In this document: positions 1 to 8,364 of the stretch, one piece after another
Layout of the letters: every line of letters begins with the position of its first letter
Position numbering within the stretch: position 1 is the first letter of the stretch
Assembly (NCBI GenBank): GCA_030427905.1
Contig: JAUICL010000001.1
Coordinates: 310,001 to 374,000, forward strand
Direction: 5' to 3'
Origin: Bacteroidia bacterium
Lineage (GTDB): Bacteria > Bacteroidota > Bacteroidia > Flavobacteriales_D > Cryomorphaceae
DNA: 64,000 nt
Program-made: the position numbers and the translations under genes
The notes under the pieces: generated by a model
Seen by the model: only the letters and a program-made list of their open reading frames with translations
The model's database searches: none
What the model was told of the DNA's origin: nothing

Positions 1-783
1 CGACTCGGCCTGGCTGTTGCCTGGTTTTGGGTTGAGCTTGGTGATTTCACCTACCGCGACTTTCAAATCTTCGTCAGAGATTTCCATTCGCTTCAAGATG
101 CGATCGTAATGCTTTTTGGTAAATGAATCGAAGTACTTTTCAACTACTTCGGTGGCAATTTTGATGGATGGGTAATGGTGATCTTTCCGTTTAAGCTGGA
201 GTAACAAGCACTCTTGCAGCGTTCTGGCACCCACTCCGGCTGGATCGAGATCCTGGATGATCGATAAAGCATTTAAAAGCTCTTCGTCGCTCACCATGAT
301 ATTTTGGGAGAATGCCAAATCGTCGCTGATGTTCTCAAGATCTCTTCTCAAGTACCCATCGTCATCGAGGTTTCCGATGATGGTTTGGGCTAGCGCTTCT
401 TCTTCATCGGTAATATTGCGAAGTGAAAGCTGCTGAGTAAGCTGATCTCGGAAGGTGTTCCCCGAGGCAAAAGGCATGGCTTTTTCATCGTCATCGGCAC
501 CTTTGTTCCGTACAGATAGTTTGTACGAAGGGGTATCATCATCGATATACTCCGAAAAATCAAACTCCTCTTGCGCTTCAGAGCGTTCCGTTTCTTCCCA
601 CTCATGGGTTGGGTCATCGGTGTTTTCAGCTTCTTTTCCCTCTTCCAGGGCTGGATTCACTTCGAGCTCTTCCTTGATGCGCTGTTCGAGCTCCACGGTT
701 GGAACTTGGAGAAGCTTCATCAACTGAATTTGTTGAGGCGAGAGCTTTTGAAGTAATTTTTGCTGTAGACTCTGTTTGAGCAT
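1..783 (-). CDS. rpoN: RNA polymerase sigma-54 factor, N-terminal part (cut by window edge)
   Basis: Sigma-54 binds core RNA polymerase, recognises -24/-12 promoters and needs an ATPase activator to open them. The reading frame runs leftward from an ATG at 783 and is still open at base 1 (261 codons), so the C-terminal DNA-binding part with the RpoN box lies outside the window. The start is typical: residues 1-45 are the glutamine- and leucine-rich activator-interacting region I (QQKLLQKLSPQQIQLMKLLQ), then an acidic region II (residues about 46-100), then the core-binding domain with DPAGVGARTLQECLLLQL. It is the last visible gene of a leftward group with the aldehyde dehydrogenase and a small membrane protein, 57 bases after the latter. 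Bacteroidota usually carry one rpoN. Confidence 0.93.
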   Translation of the reverse strand, partial: MLKQSLQQKLLQKLSPQQIQLMKLLQVPTVELEQRIKEELEVNPALEEGKEAENTDDPTHEWEETERSEAQEEFDFSEYIDDDTPSYKLSVRNKGADDDEKAMPFASGNTFRDQLTQQLSLRNITDEEEALAQTIIGNLDDDGYLRRDLENISDDLAFSQNIMVSDEELLNALSIIQDLDPAGVGARTLQECLLLQLKRKDHHYPSIKIATEVVEKYFDSFTKKHYDRILKRMEISDEDLKVAVGEITKLNPKPGNSQAES

Positions 784-840
784 GTGTTTATTAATTCTGA
801 AATCGGGATGAATTCTCAGCCCAATTTCGTGAATTTCGGT

Positions 841-1335
841 TTAATGGTTAACGATTATTACTCTCCACTTATTTTTCAAGCGATATTTCCGCCCATTGTA
901 CAAGAGACCAAGTGCCCCTATTCCGGCAAATATTCCCGCCAGCGGATACACTTCTTCGTCCACTACCGGGGTATCGCCCGTATTGAAGGTATTGTTGGCC
1001 GCTGAAAAGAGAAAAAACGTTGGAATCGCGATGAAGGATGCCTTAGCAAAGCCGTGTACTGCCTTCACTTTAGACCGATCTGCCAGAGCTTCTACTTCGT
1101 TGAGCTTTACTTCGAGCATGTTGTCTACAAAAAAAGAAGAATCGGAAAGTTGAACGATTTGCCCTTTGTAGAATTCCTTTTCATCCCAGCGTTTAAATTC
1201 GATTTCATCGCCTACGTAGTAGCGAATACGGTTACCAGTCCCAGGTTTTTCGAGCAGGAGAAATGCTTCCAGCTGCGCCATCAGAGCCATGGGAAAGCAT
1301 ACCAATATGAGCAGGACAAACCGTTTAGGATTCAT
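841..1335 (-). CDS. Hypothetical membrane-associated protein with signal peptide
   Basis: This is a 164-residue protein of unknown function. Residues 1-20 form a signal peptide (basic start MNPKR, hydrophobic core, ending LMAQ). Residues about 25-90 are a soluble stretch with the pattern of a small beta domain (YYVGDEIEFKRW, GQIVQLSDSSFFVDN). Two hydrophobic segments follow, at about 98-114 and 128-145, and the C-terminus is basic. The start overlaps the end of the aldehyde dehydrogenase gene by 11 bases and rpoN follows 57 bases downstream, so the three are probably co-transcribed. No family is recognised with certainty. Similar short proteins occur in many Bacteroidota genomes, and nothing visible links it to sigma-54 or to aldehyde oxidation. 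Confidence 0.75.
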   Translation of the reverse strand: MNPKRFVLLILVCFPMALMAQLEAFLLLEKPGTGNRIRYYVGDEIEFKRWDEKEFYKGQIVQLSDSSFFVDNMLEVKLNEVEALADRSKVKAVHGFAKASFIAIPTFFLFSAANNTFNTGDTPVVDEEVYPLAGIFAGIGALGLLYNGRKYRLKNKWRVIIVNH

Positions 1336-2773
1336 AATTGATACAGATGTTTTTGGGCTCGGTAAAGAACTTCATGGCTTCGAATCCACCTTCGCGACCT
1401 ACTCCCGAGCTTTTTATTCCACCGAAAGGAGTTCGCAAATCGCGCTCCAACCAGCAATTTACCCAGACTATTCCCGCTTCGATTTCACCAGCCACGCGGT
1501 GGGCGCGTTTCAAGTTTGCCGTCCAGATGGTCGATGCCAATCCGTAGGTGGTGGCATTTGCCTTCTCGATGGCTTCGGCTTCTGTCTTAAAGGTATCAAT
1601 CGTAACTACCGGGCCAAAGATCTCTTCTTGGTTGGTACGACAAGTTTGATCTAAACCAGTAATCACGGTCGGTGCGATGTAATACCCTTCTGCAAGGTCT
1701 CCTTCAAGCTTAACCTGATGACCACCGCACTTCACTTTTCCGCCTTCTTCTTTTGCCAAATCGATGTAGCTGAGTATTTTTTCCATGTGGGGTTTGCTTA
1801 CCACAGCACCCATTTTGGTTTCTGGCTTTGCAGGATCGCCCACTTTCATCTTGCTCACCTTTTCGGTAAATGCAGCGATGAATTTCTCTGCGATTGACTC
1901 TTCCACAAGGATTCTCGATCCACAAAGGCAGATCTGACCTTGGTTGGCGAAAGAGCTTCTCAGCGTGACCTTGAGCATATCATCAAAATCGCAATCTGCG
2001 AAAATGACATTGGGGTTTTTTCCACCGAGCTCGAGCGACAATTTCTTAAACTGCGTACCAGCCGATTCCACAATGCGCTTACCGGTTTCGGTTCCACCGG
2101 TAAAGGAAATGGCCTTGATCTTAGGATGTCTACAAATGGCATCTCCTGCTCTAGCCCCTAGTCCATGAACGATGTTGAGCACACCGGCTGGAAAACCAAT
2201 TTCCATAGCCGATTTGGAGAGCAGATACGCTGTCATCGGTGTGATCTCTGATGGCTTCGCCACTACCGTGTTTCCCGCGGCAAGTGCTGGTGCAATTTTC
2301 CAGGAGAAAAGGTATAATGGTAAATTCCAAGGAGAAATACAGCCTACCACACCGATTGGACGGCGGGTAGTGTAGTTGATTCCAAGGCCTTCTGTGTAGT
2401 GACTTTCACTTGCAAATTGGGTGGCAGCGGCGGCAAAAAACTCGAAATTGCTCACTGCTCTGGGTATATCAACGGCAGTAGCAAGAGATACGGGCTTACC
2501 ATTGTCTTTCGACTCGGCCGCGGCATAGGCTTCCAGGTTTTTCTCTATGGCTTGCGACAATTTGAGTAGCCATTTAAACCGAATATTGGACTTACTTCCA
2601 GCCCACGATTTAAAAGCTCCACGAGCCGCTTGATATGCCTTCTCGACATCATCGGCTCCCGAGTCTGGTATCTGGCTGTAAACTTTACCCGTAGCAGGTT
2701 GATAATTGTCAATCCATTTTCCTTCACTGGGCTCACACCACTTGCCATCAATGTAATTGAGTATTCTCTCCAT
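1325..2773 (-). CDS. Aldehyde dehydrogenase, ALDH8 / 2-aminomuconic semialdehyde dehydrogenase type
   Basis: A 482-residue NAD(P)-dependent aldehyde dehydrogenase of full family length. The catalytic cysteine is Cys282 in GQICLCGSR, the general base Glu248 is in LELGGKNP, Asn150 is in SPWNLP and the cofactor lysine is Lys173 in VVAKPSE. The stretch RSSFANQGQICLC is characteristic of the ALDH8A1 / 2-aminomuconate and 2-hydroxymuconate semialdehyde dehydrogenase group, which oxidises ring-cleavage products of tryptophan or catechol catabolism. That substrate is inferred. It is supported by a RidA-like deaminase at 22.4 kb, an SDR at 5.2 kb and 3-hydroxyanthranilate dioxygenase at 49.8 kb. It is the first gene of the group leading to rpoN. 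Its leader contains an intrinsic terminator (2809-2840) downstream of a good promoter. Confidence 0.9.
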   Translation of the reverse strand: MERILNYIDGKWCEPSEGKWIDNYQPATGKVYSQIPDSGADDVEKAYQAARGAFKSWAGSKSNIRFKWLLKLSQAIEKNLEAYAAAESKDNGKPVSLATAVDIPRAVSNFEFFAAAATQFASESHYTEGLGINYTTRRPIGVVGCISPWNLPLYLFSWKIAPALAAGNTVVAKPSEITPMTAYLLSKSAMEIGFPAGVLNIVHGLGARAGDAICRHPKIKAISFTGGTETGKRIVESAGTQFKKLSLELGGKNPNVIFADCDFDDMLKVTLRSSFANQGQICLCGSRILVEESIAEKFIAAFTEKVSKMKVGDPAKPETKMGAVVSKPHMEKILSYIDLAKEEGGKVKCGGHQVKLEGDLAEGYYIAPTVITGLDQTCRTNQEEIFGPVVTIDTFKTEAEAIEKANATTYGLASTIWTANLKRAHRVAGEIEAGIVWVNCWLERDLRTPFGGIKSSGVGREGGFEAMKFFTEPKNICINYES

Positions 2774-2808
2774 GGCGTGAAGTTCGGCAATCTTGCCGAT
2801 TAATCAAT

Positions 2809-2840
2809 AAAAAAAGAGGGCTGCTTAAACCCTCTTTCTT
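2809..2840 (-). terminator. Intrinsic terminator inside the aldehyde dehydrogenase leader
   Basis: Read leftward, AAAGAGGG and CCCTCTTT form an 8-bp stem with a 9-base loop, extendable by a G-T pair and two A-T pairs, followed directly by a run of seven T. It lies between a predicted leftward promoter (2882-2910) and the dehydrogenase ATG at 2773. It could therefore stop a short leader transcript of about 65 bases or act as an attenuator. A second short hairpin (CGGCAA/TTGCCG) follows at 2786-2799. Because the stem is A/T-flanked on both sides it could also terminate weakly rightward. Confidence 0.7.
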
Positions 2841-2881
2841 CGTTGCGAAAAATCTGTAAACTTTTGAAATATTGCTTGGAA

Positions 2882-2910
2882 CAAAGCTATCTCAATCGAT
2901 GCTACACAAA
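2882..2910 (-). promoter_or_regulatory. Bacteroidota-type promoter TTTG-N17-TAGCTTTG
   Basis: Read leftward, a TTTG -33 element (2907-2910) is separated by 17 bases from TAGCTTTG (2882-2889). This matches the Bacteroidota consensus of TTTG or TTG, 17-23 bases, TAnnTTTG. It should drive a transcript starting near 2875 toward the aldehyde dehydrogenase and rpoN group, passing through the terminator at 2809-2840. Confidence 0.6.
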
Positions 2911-2991
2911 CGTTAAAGGCATATCAACTTTTGTTAAATTAGGTTAACCAATCGCAGAGTGATAGCAGGTTGCGGTTACATTTGCTTTGAC

Positions 2992-4545
2992 TTGAAAAAA
3001 TCCATCATAACCATATTAATCGTGCTCATAAGCGTCTCGCTATTGGGTCTGGTGGCCATCCAAATTTACTGGATACAAAACTCCATTGTGCTAAGAGATG
3101 CTCAGTTTAGAAGGAGTGTGAAAATAGCCCTTGCTGAGGTAAATAGCGTGCTGGAGCGACAAGAAAAAATGGCTCGGATCAAGCAGCATGAGTTTGGGAA
3201 ATGGATGCTTGAATACGACAGCATCAGAGCGGCTAGTTCAAATGTGGTGCAATCGACACTTGCCGATACCATAGCCTATCAAGGCCCTCAAAACGACTAC
3301 ATCCTGAAGTTCTCGAACGAAAATACCCGGGTAGAGATCGGAAGTACTGAAGAGCTAGATGCCCTAATAGCACAAGAGTCAGAAAATCTGGCCTACGATA
3401 TCCAAACCGCCTACCCCATCAAGGACTATCAGTCTAATGAGATCGCCGATTTGATGTTTGACTTACTCACCATCGAGTTTAGCACCAACTTCTTAAGTCG
3501 GTATGGAGTGCATGAAATCGATTCGCTAATCAGCACTTCGCTCAAAAATATTGGGGGAATCAAAGCCGAGTATCACTTTGGTATTTTCGACTACGAAGAC
3601 TTACCGCAGCTCGTCCCAGAGCGATCAGAGCCATACATGCGCGAAGTGGTCGAGAAGGGATACAAAGTCAATCTGCTTCCTTCAGATTATGGTACGCCGC
3701 ACACCTACCTTCACCTCTGGTTTCCCAACCAGGAAACCTACTTGGTAAAAACCCTATGGCCCTTGCTGACATCGTCTACGATCTTTATGATAGCCGTCAT
3801 TTTAACCTTCGCCTATACCATCAAGACCATTTTGCGTCAAAAGAAGGTGTCGGAGATCAAAAACGACTTCATCAACAACATGACCCACGAACTCAAAACG
3901 CCGATCTCCACAATTTCGCTGGCCTGTGAAGCGTTATCTGATCCAACTATGTCGAGCTCGAGTCAGAAAGTTGGCCATTTTGTTGGGATGATTCGCGATG
4001 AAAATAAGCGTCTCGGTGTATTGGTTGAAAATGTATTGCGCAGTGCCGTGCTGGACCGTGGTGAGTTGGAAATGTCGAAAGATCATGTCAACATTCACGA
4101 AATAGTAGAAGCGGCTATAAAGAACATCACCTTACAAGCCACCAAGAAAGGCGGTGTGATCCGCAAGAAACTACAAGCTACGCAGCCAGTTTTACGAGGC
4201 GATAAGATTCACTTGACTAATGTGGTTTTTAATCTCCTCGACAACGCCATAAAGTACAGTAAAGAAAAACCCGAGATCACCCTTCGGACGAGAAGCACTG
4301 ATGTGGCCATCATCATTGAAGTAGAAGACAAGGGAATCGGGATTAAAAAAGACGATCAAAAACGCATATTTGACAAACTATACCGGGTATCAACCGGAAA
4401 CATTCACAACATAAAAGGCTTTGGGTTGGGACTAAGCTATGTGCAGGTCATCGTGACCAAGCATCATGGCACGGTCTCTGTGCAAAGTGATTACGGCAAA
4501 GGAAGCACATTCACCATTCAAATACCATACGACTATGACCTCTAA
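2992..4545 (+). CDS. Sensor histidine kinase, RprX-like
   Basis: An inner-membrane two-component sensor kinase of about 517 residues. It has an N-terminal membrane anchor (residues 3-24), a periplasmic sensor region to about 250, a second membrane helix at about 255-278, a HisKA domain with the phosphoacceptor His299 in NNMTHELKTP, and a HATPase domain with the N box LLDNAIKYS, G1 box DKGIGI and G2 box GFGLGLSY. I prefer the TTG at 2992 because the protein then begins LKKSIITI like its relatives. An in-frame GTG at 2959 would add 11 residues without hydrophobic character. The cognate regulator overlaps its 3' end by 11 bases. The arrangement and sequence resemble the RprX/RprY pair of Bacteroides. 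The signal it senses is unknown. Confidence 0.9.
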   Translation: MKKSIITILIVLISVSLLGLVAIQIYWIQNSIVLRDAQFRRSVKIALAEVNSVLERQEKMARIKQHEFGKWMLEYDSIRAASSNVVQSTLADTIAYQGPQNDYILKFSNENTRVEIGSTEELDALIAQESENLAYDIQTAYPIKDYQSNEIADLMFDLLTIEFSTNFLSRYGVHEIDSLISTSLKNIGGIKAEYHFGIFDYEDLPQLVPERSEPYMREVVEKGYKVNLLPSDYGTPHTYLHLWFPNQETYLVKTLWPLLTSSTIFMIAVILTFAYTIKTILRQKKVSEIKNDFINNMTHELKTPISTISLACEALSDPTMSSSSQKVGHFVGMIRDENKRLGVLVENVLRSAVLDRGELEMSKDHVNIHEIVEAAIKNITLQATKKGGVIRKKLQATQPVLRGDKIHLTNVVFNLLDNAIKYSKEKPEITLRTRSTDVAIIIEVEDKGIGIKKDDQKRIFDKLYRVSTGNIHNIKGFGLGLSYVQVIVTKHHGTVSVQSDYGKGSTFTIQIPYDYDL

Positions 4546-5230
4546 AACCCGAATACTACTCGCTGAAGACGACCCCAATTTGGGAACACTCCTTCAAGAA
4601 TACCTCGAAGCTAAAGACTTCGACACCGTCTTGTGCACCGACGGAGATAAGGCGTTTAAAACGTTTTCAAAGCATCAATTCGACTTTGTAATTCTGGATG
4701 TGATGATGCCGGTGAAAGACGGGTTTACAGTAGCGAAGGACATACGCACCATCAACAAGAAGATTCCGATTATCTTCTTGACGGCCAAGTCTATGAAGGA
4801 AGACACGCTTAAAGGGTTTAGCCTTGGTGCGGACGACTATATTACGAAGCCATTTTCGATGGAAGAATTGTTGGTAAGGGTGAATGCCATTCTCCGCAGA
4901 ACAGACAATTTTCAGAGCCCGGAAGAAGAAGTACACACGTTCGATCTGGGTATTTTCCACTTCGACTACGACCGTCAGATTCTTAAAAATGGTGATTCGG
5001 AGACGAAGCTTACCACCAAAGAAAATGAGCTCCTTTACCTGCTTTGCTTGAACAAAAATGGTGTTTTAGAGCGCAACTACGCCCTCAACGCCATTTGGGG
5101 AGACGACAATTATTTCAATGGTCGAAGTATGGATGTGTACATCGCCAAGCTTCGGAAGCACTTGCGCCCCGACTCAAATTTGGAGATCATCAACATCCAC
5201 GGTAAAGGGTTTAAGCTGCTGGCGAACTAG
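4535..5230 (+). CDS. OmpR-family response regulator, RprY-like
   Basis: A 231-residue DNA-binding response regulator. Residues 5-120 are the receiver domain with acidic pocket EDD (11-13), phosphoacceptor Asp55 in ILDVMMP, Thr in FLTAK and Lys in TKPFS. Residues about 135-230 form a winged-helix OmpR domain (TTKENELLYLL, GRSMDVYIAKLRKHL, IHGKGFKL). I chose the ATG at 4535, which overlaps the kinase gene by 11 bases. A longer frame from 4466 would only add kinase-encoded shadow sequence. Translational coupling with the kinase is likely. The gene ends 4 bases inside the converging SDR gene. Confidence 0.94.
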   Translation: MTSKTRILLAEDDPNLGTLLQEYLEAKDFDTVLCTDGDKAFKTFSKHQFDFVILDVMMPVKDGFTVAKDIRTINKKIPIIFLTAKSMKEDTLKGFSLGADDYITKPFSMEELLVRVNAILRRTDNFQSPEEEVHTFDLGIFHFDYDRQILKNGDSETKLTTKENELLYLLCLNKNGVLERNYALNAIWGDDNYFNGRSMDVYIAKLRKHLRPDSNLEIINIHGKGFKLLAN

Positions 5231-6024
5231 AGACAGCCGGTTCTTCCACCGTCCACAGGTAAGTTTATCCCGTTGATATACGATGCCAGCGGGCTGGCTA
5301 GGAAGCATATTCCATTGGCTACTTCCTGTGGGTTGGCAACTCGTTTCATCGGAACGGCATTACCCATTTGTGTAAGCACTTCAGAAACCGATTGCCCCGT
5401 GCTTTCGGCTTTCTTTTGAGCGATGCTATCCAAGCGACCTGTAGCAGTAGCTCCTGGAAGGACGTTATTGACTGTGATGTTGTACTGACCCAATTCGTTT
5501 GCGAGCGTCTTAGCCCAATTGGCCACTGCGCCACGTATGGTATTTGAAACGCCCAGATTGGCCAAGGGCTGCTTCACGGATGTGGAGATTACGTTGATCA
5601 CACGGCCGTACCCTGCTGAGCGCATGCCGGGCTCCAGAGCTTGCACGAGCGCTTGATTGCAGAGAAGGTGCATTTCAAATGCCGAAGTAAACTCAGCCAA
5701 GTTGGCGTTGATAGCCAGACCGCCAGGAGGGCCTCCCGTATTGTTCACCAAAATGTGGATGGGGTTATGTGCTTCCACGAGACCTTTCACTACCTTCTTC
5801 ACATTCTCAACCGACGAAAAGTCAGCCACACCGTAGCCGTGGTCTTCGTTAGAAATCTCATTGAGCTCGCGGCACACTTCTTTGAGCTTTTCTTCATTTC
5901 TCGCCAAGCAAATCACCTTCGCTCCCATTTGGGCAAGCGTCAAAACTGTTGCTTTACCTATACCCTGTGTACTTCCAGATACCAAGGCCGTTTTTCCTTT
6001 GAGAGATTCCTCCATTTTAAACAT
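5227..6024 (-). CDS. SDR-family protein lacking the usual Tyr-Lys catalytic pair
   Basis: A 265-residue short-chain dehydrogenase/reductase fold protein. The NAD(P)-binding glycine motif SGSTQGIG (residues 16-23), NNTG (94-97) and the C-terminal PVDGG are present. At the catalytic site Ser147 is followed 13 residues later by SNTIR rather than YxxxK, so Tyr is replaced by Ser160 and Lys by Arg164. A variant subgroup of SDR proteins shares this SN-x-x-R pattern, and members are often found with kynurenine-pathway genes in Bacteroidota. The reaction is uncertain. The ATG at 6024 is used; another in-frame ATG lies at 6015. A TATATTTG box (6050-6057) lies just upstream. The gene converges with the response regulator. 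Confidence 0.85.
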   Translation of the reverse strand: MFKMEESLKGKTALVSGSTQGIGKATVLTLAQMGAKVICLARNEEKLKEVCRELNEISNEDHGYGVADFSSVENVKKVVKGLVEAHNPIHILVNNTGGPPGGLAINANLAEFTSAFEMHLLCNQALVQALEPGMRSAGYGRVINVISTSVKQPLANLGVSNTIRGAVANWAKTLANELGQYNITVNNVLPGATATGRLDSIAQKKAESTGQSVSEVLTQMGNAVPMKRVANPQEVANGICFLASPLASYINGINLPVDGGRTGCL

Positions 6025-6049
6025 ACCAGTTCTCGTTTCGATTGAACCA

Positions 6050-6057
6050 CAAATATA
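6050..6057 (-). promoter_or_regulatory. -7 box TATATTTG before the SDR gene
   Basis: TATATTTG read leftward fits the Bacteroidota TAnnTTTG -7 element and lies 25 bases before the SDR start. No good -33 TTG is seen at 17-23 bases, so this is a partial match. Confidence 0.4.
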
Positions 6058-6293
6058 GGTTTACATAGTTCATGAAGGTGAATGTGGAAATTAAGAATTA
6101 GGAATGTGAGAATTAAGAACTGTGAAGCAGTGGTGACCGAATGAAAGTAGCGTCAGTACGTCAGTATTAGAAATGAAGGATCATTGTCATTCCTAATTGA
6201 GTGAAACCATTTGCGCCAACCTCACCATTTGCCTATAAATTGTAACCGAATTAGCCCAAACCCGTATTCTATAAGTTGGTAATCACATTAGAT

Positions 6294-6806
6294 ATGCGCG
6301 TTACTCAAGTTTACATATTGCTCATAATCCTGGTAAGTTGCAGCAAACCAGCTACACCGCCAGCCGAATCTCCTGCGGAATCCATTCCTGTGGTGACGAT
6401 AGATTTGAAGGAGCACGGACTCCCAATTACTTTGGGGCTGGACTCGAATCAGGCAGAACTTTCAATTGTTTGGAACGAAACTTTTGGCCGGCTCGAGCTA
6501 TCGAATGATGCCGGATTGGAAGTCTTTGTAAAAGAAGACACCCTCTCATGTGCGTCAAAATCCTTGGAAATTGAAGCCACGATCTTCACGATAAGCTATC
6601 ATACCAAAACTGATGAGATTTTGGCATACCAAACATCTCTTCCCGATGGAACAGCCGCTTACCATCACGTTTTCGCTTCAATGAACATCGGTGGAACAAA
6701 CTATACATTCGAGAACAACCCACTGGTATCCTATTCTCGCGAGCAGGTAGAAGAAATGTTGACATGGATAAGCTCAGCGCAAGAATCCACTTCCGAAATT
6801 CTTTAA
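6294..6806 (+). CDS. Hypothetical lipoprotein
   Basis: A 170-residue predicted lipoprotein of unknown function. The ATG at 6294 gives a short signal sequence with lipobox LVSC (Cys16), followed by a Pro/Ala/Glu-rich linker and a globular domain rich in beta-strand pattern. The in-frame TTG at 6276 would only add six residues. The region before it (6058-6293) shows no gene, only an AT-rich stretch with short imperfect repeats of GAATTA/GAATGT type. The next gene starts after a predicted promoter that overlaps this gene's last bases, so the two are probably transcribed separately. No family is recognised. Confidence 0.7.
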   Translation: MRVTQVYILLIILVSCSKPATPPAESPAESIPVVTIDLKEHGLPITLGLDSNQAELSIVWNETFGRLELSNDAGLEVFVKEDTLSCASKSLEIEATIFTISYHTKTDEILAYQTSLPDGTAAYHHVFASMNIGGTNYTFENNPLVSYSREQVEEMLTWISSAQESTSEIL

Positions 6807-6836
6807 TTGGCAGCATGGAGAGAATTTGTATTTTTG
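6807..6836 (+). promoter_or_regulatory. Promoter TTG-N19-TATTTTTG
   Basis: TTG at 6807-6809, a 19-base spacer, then TATTTTTG at 6829-6836 matches the Bacteroidota TTG-N17-23-TAnnTTTG consensus. It lies 30 bases before the ATG of the secreted protein at 6867 and directly after the stop codon of the lipoprotein gene. Confidence 0.6.
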
Positions 6837-6866
6837 AATGCTAGCCAAACTTGGAATAAGAACTTT

Positions 6867-7664
6867 ATGAAACCCCTTTCAACTATCTTGCTCTTCTGGA
6901 CTCTTTTCGGTTTATCAACCAGTTCTATTGGAGCTTCTCTTGTTCTCAATGGTATTTATCAAGGCAAAGATCTCTATGTCAAAAACCCAAGCACCGGCGA
7001 TGGTGTGGGTTTCTGCGTGTATGAAGTCTTAGTAAACGGTAAAATGACCAGCGATGAAGTGAATAGTTCGGCATTCGCCATCGACTTCAATATTCTCGGA
7101 ATTGAGACAGGTTCCAACATCGAAGTGATTATCAATCACAAGGATGGATGTGCTCCACAAGTGATCAACCCCGAAGTGATAAAACCACATGCCACCTTTC
7201 AAATGAAAGATGTAGCGGTTAAGAATAACATCATTTCTTGGACTACGGAGAATGAAAGTGGATCTCTACCCTTCTATGTCGAGCAATTTAAGTGGAACAA
7301 GTGGGTACGCGTAGGCGAAGTACAGGGAGAAGGAACCGCAGAGCCACATACCTACAGATTTGAATTATCGCCATACAGCGGCGAAAACAAAGTGCGTGTA
7401 AAACAAGTTGATTACAGCGCCAAGCCGAAGTATTCAAAAGAGATTTCTTACAATCCGAATGTAAGCCCAGTAACCTTCGAGCCCAAAAATCCATCTGAAG
7501 AAATCACCTTTTCGAAGGCTACTCAGTATGAGATTTTCGATCACTACGGTGAGCTAGTTAAGACGGGGTTTAGTCAAACGGTGGATGTGAGTTTCTTGGA
7601 GAAAGGAAAGGAGTACTATCTGAATTACGACAGCTCCTTTGGTGAAACATTTAAGAAGAAGTAG
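6867..7664 (+). CDS. Secreted protein with possible C-terminal sorting-domain-like region
   Basis: A 265-residue exported protein of unknown function. Residues 1-23 are a signal peptide (MKPLSTILLFWTLF to IGA). The middle part (SLVLNGIYQGKDLYVKNP and following) contains repeated beta-sandwich-like strands, including a segment resembling a fibronectin type III fold (WTTENESGSLPFYVEQF). The last 45 residues (YEIFDHYGELVKTG, LEKGKEYYLNYD) resemble a type A T9SS sorting domain, but the match is loose. The ATG at 6867 is chosen over an upstream frame start because it begins the signal peptide and sits behind a promoter. It converges with the HAD gene, overlapping by 14 bases. Confidence 0.7.
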   Translation: MKPLSTILLFWTLFGLSTSSIGASLVLNGIYQGKDLYVKNPSTGDGVGFCVYEVLVNGKMTSDEVNSSAFAIDFNILGIETGSNIEVIINHKDGCAPQVINPEVIKPHATFQMKDVAVKNNIISWTTENESGSLPFYVEQFKWNKWVRVGEVQGEGTAEPHTYRFELSPYSGENKVRVKQVDYSAKPKYSKEISYNPNVSPVTFEPKNPSEEITFSKATQYEIFDHYGELVKTGFSQTVDVSFLEKGKEYYLNYDSSFGETFKKK

Positions 7665-8301
7665 CCGGAATCACACCTTCTCTTTTCAAAACATCTTCCA
7701 CTTCTTCCCCATCTTTTAGATGGAAAGATTTGATCCCAAACCGACGTGCCGCTTCGACGTGCATCAGGGTGTCGTCTACAAAGCAAGTCGTGCCCACATC
7801 AATGCCGTTTTCTTCTACAAGTTTGCGAAATATTGCTTCATCGGGCTTTCGTTCATGCATCTGATGGCTGTAGCCAATGAACTCGAATAGCCTCGCAAAC
7901 TCTTCCCAGCCAACAGTTTGATCGATTGTTTTCTCAAACGCTTCCTGGTGCAGAGCATTGGTATTGCTTAAAATGTAGCATTTGTACTTGCCCTGAAGGC
8001 TTTGCAGGAAGTGGAATCTGTGAATAGGAAACTCCCCCAAAAGCGCGTTCCATGCTCGAATAATGTCCTGACTTTCAGCCCGTGGCATGTAGGCCTGTAG
8101 TTCAGCAACAAAGGTTTCACTAGAAATTAATCCCTTCTCGTATTGTTGAAAAAGCGTCGCCTGAATCTCCTTTGTAAAGGCCTTCTCCGGGTTGGTCAAG
8201 CCCAATTTTCCAAAGGCCTCTACCGTTGCCTGATAGTCGATATCGAGCAAAACCTTTCCTAGATCAAAAATGATGGATTCTATGGCGTGATTTGAAGACA
8301 T
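7651..8301 (-). CDS. HAD-family phosphatase, YihX-like
   Basis: A 216-residue haloacid-dehalogenase-superfamily hydrolase. Motif I is FDLGKVLLDID: it has the nucleophile Asp but Gly where many members have the acid-base Asp, as in the YihX sugar-phosphatase subgroup. Motif II is ILSNTN, the lysine is in HERKPDE, and the acidic motif is CFVDDT. An alpha-helical cap lies at about residues 15-85. The substrate, perhaps a sugar phosphate, is inferred. The start is the ATG at 8301 just before FDLGKV. A longer frame from 8391 would run into the tRNA-like repeat and lacks family similarity. The gene converges with the secreted protein at 6867. Confidence 0.87.
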   Translation of the reverse strand: MSSNHAIESIIFDLGKVLLDIDYQATVEAFGKLGLTNPEKAFTKEIQATLFQQYEKGLISSETFVAELQAYMPRAESQDIIRAWNALLGEFPIHRFHFLQSLQGKYKCYILSNTNALHQEAFEKTIDQTVGWEEFARLFEFIGYSHQMHERKPDEAIFRKLVEENGIDVGTTCFVDDTLMHVEAARRFGIKSFHLKDGEEVEDVLKREGVIPATSS

Positions 8302-8364
8302 GGGTAATAAAGGATTTGAAGATTTTGCTAAAGTCCGATTTTCATCTAATTTCGCGAAACTTTC

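Noticed and set aside
2959-2991. GTG start adding 11 residues to the RprX-like kinase
   Set aside because: The added residues do not fit the membrane anchor; the TTG at 2992 gives the family-typical start. The GTG remains possible.
5641-6045. 134-codon open frame antisense to the SDR gene
   Set aside because: Shadow frame; the minus-strand SDR has clear family motifs over the same bases.
6058-6293. Short AT-rich imperfect repeats (GAATTA/GAATGT type)
   Set aside because: Too short and irregular to be called a repeat element or a binding array.
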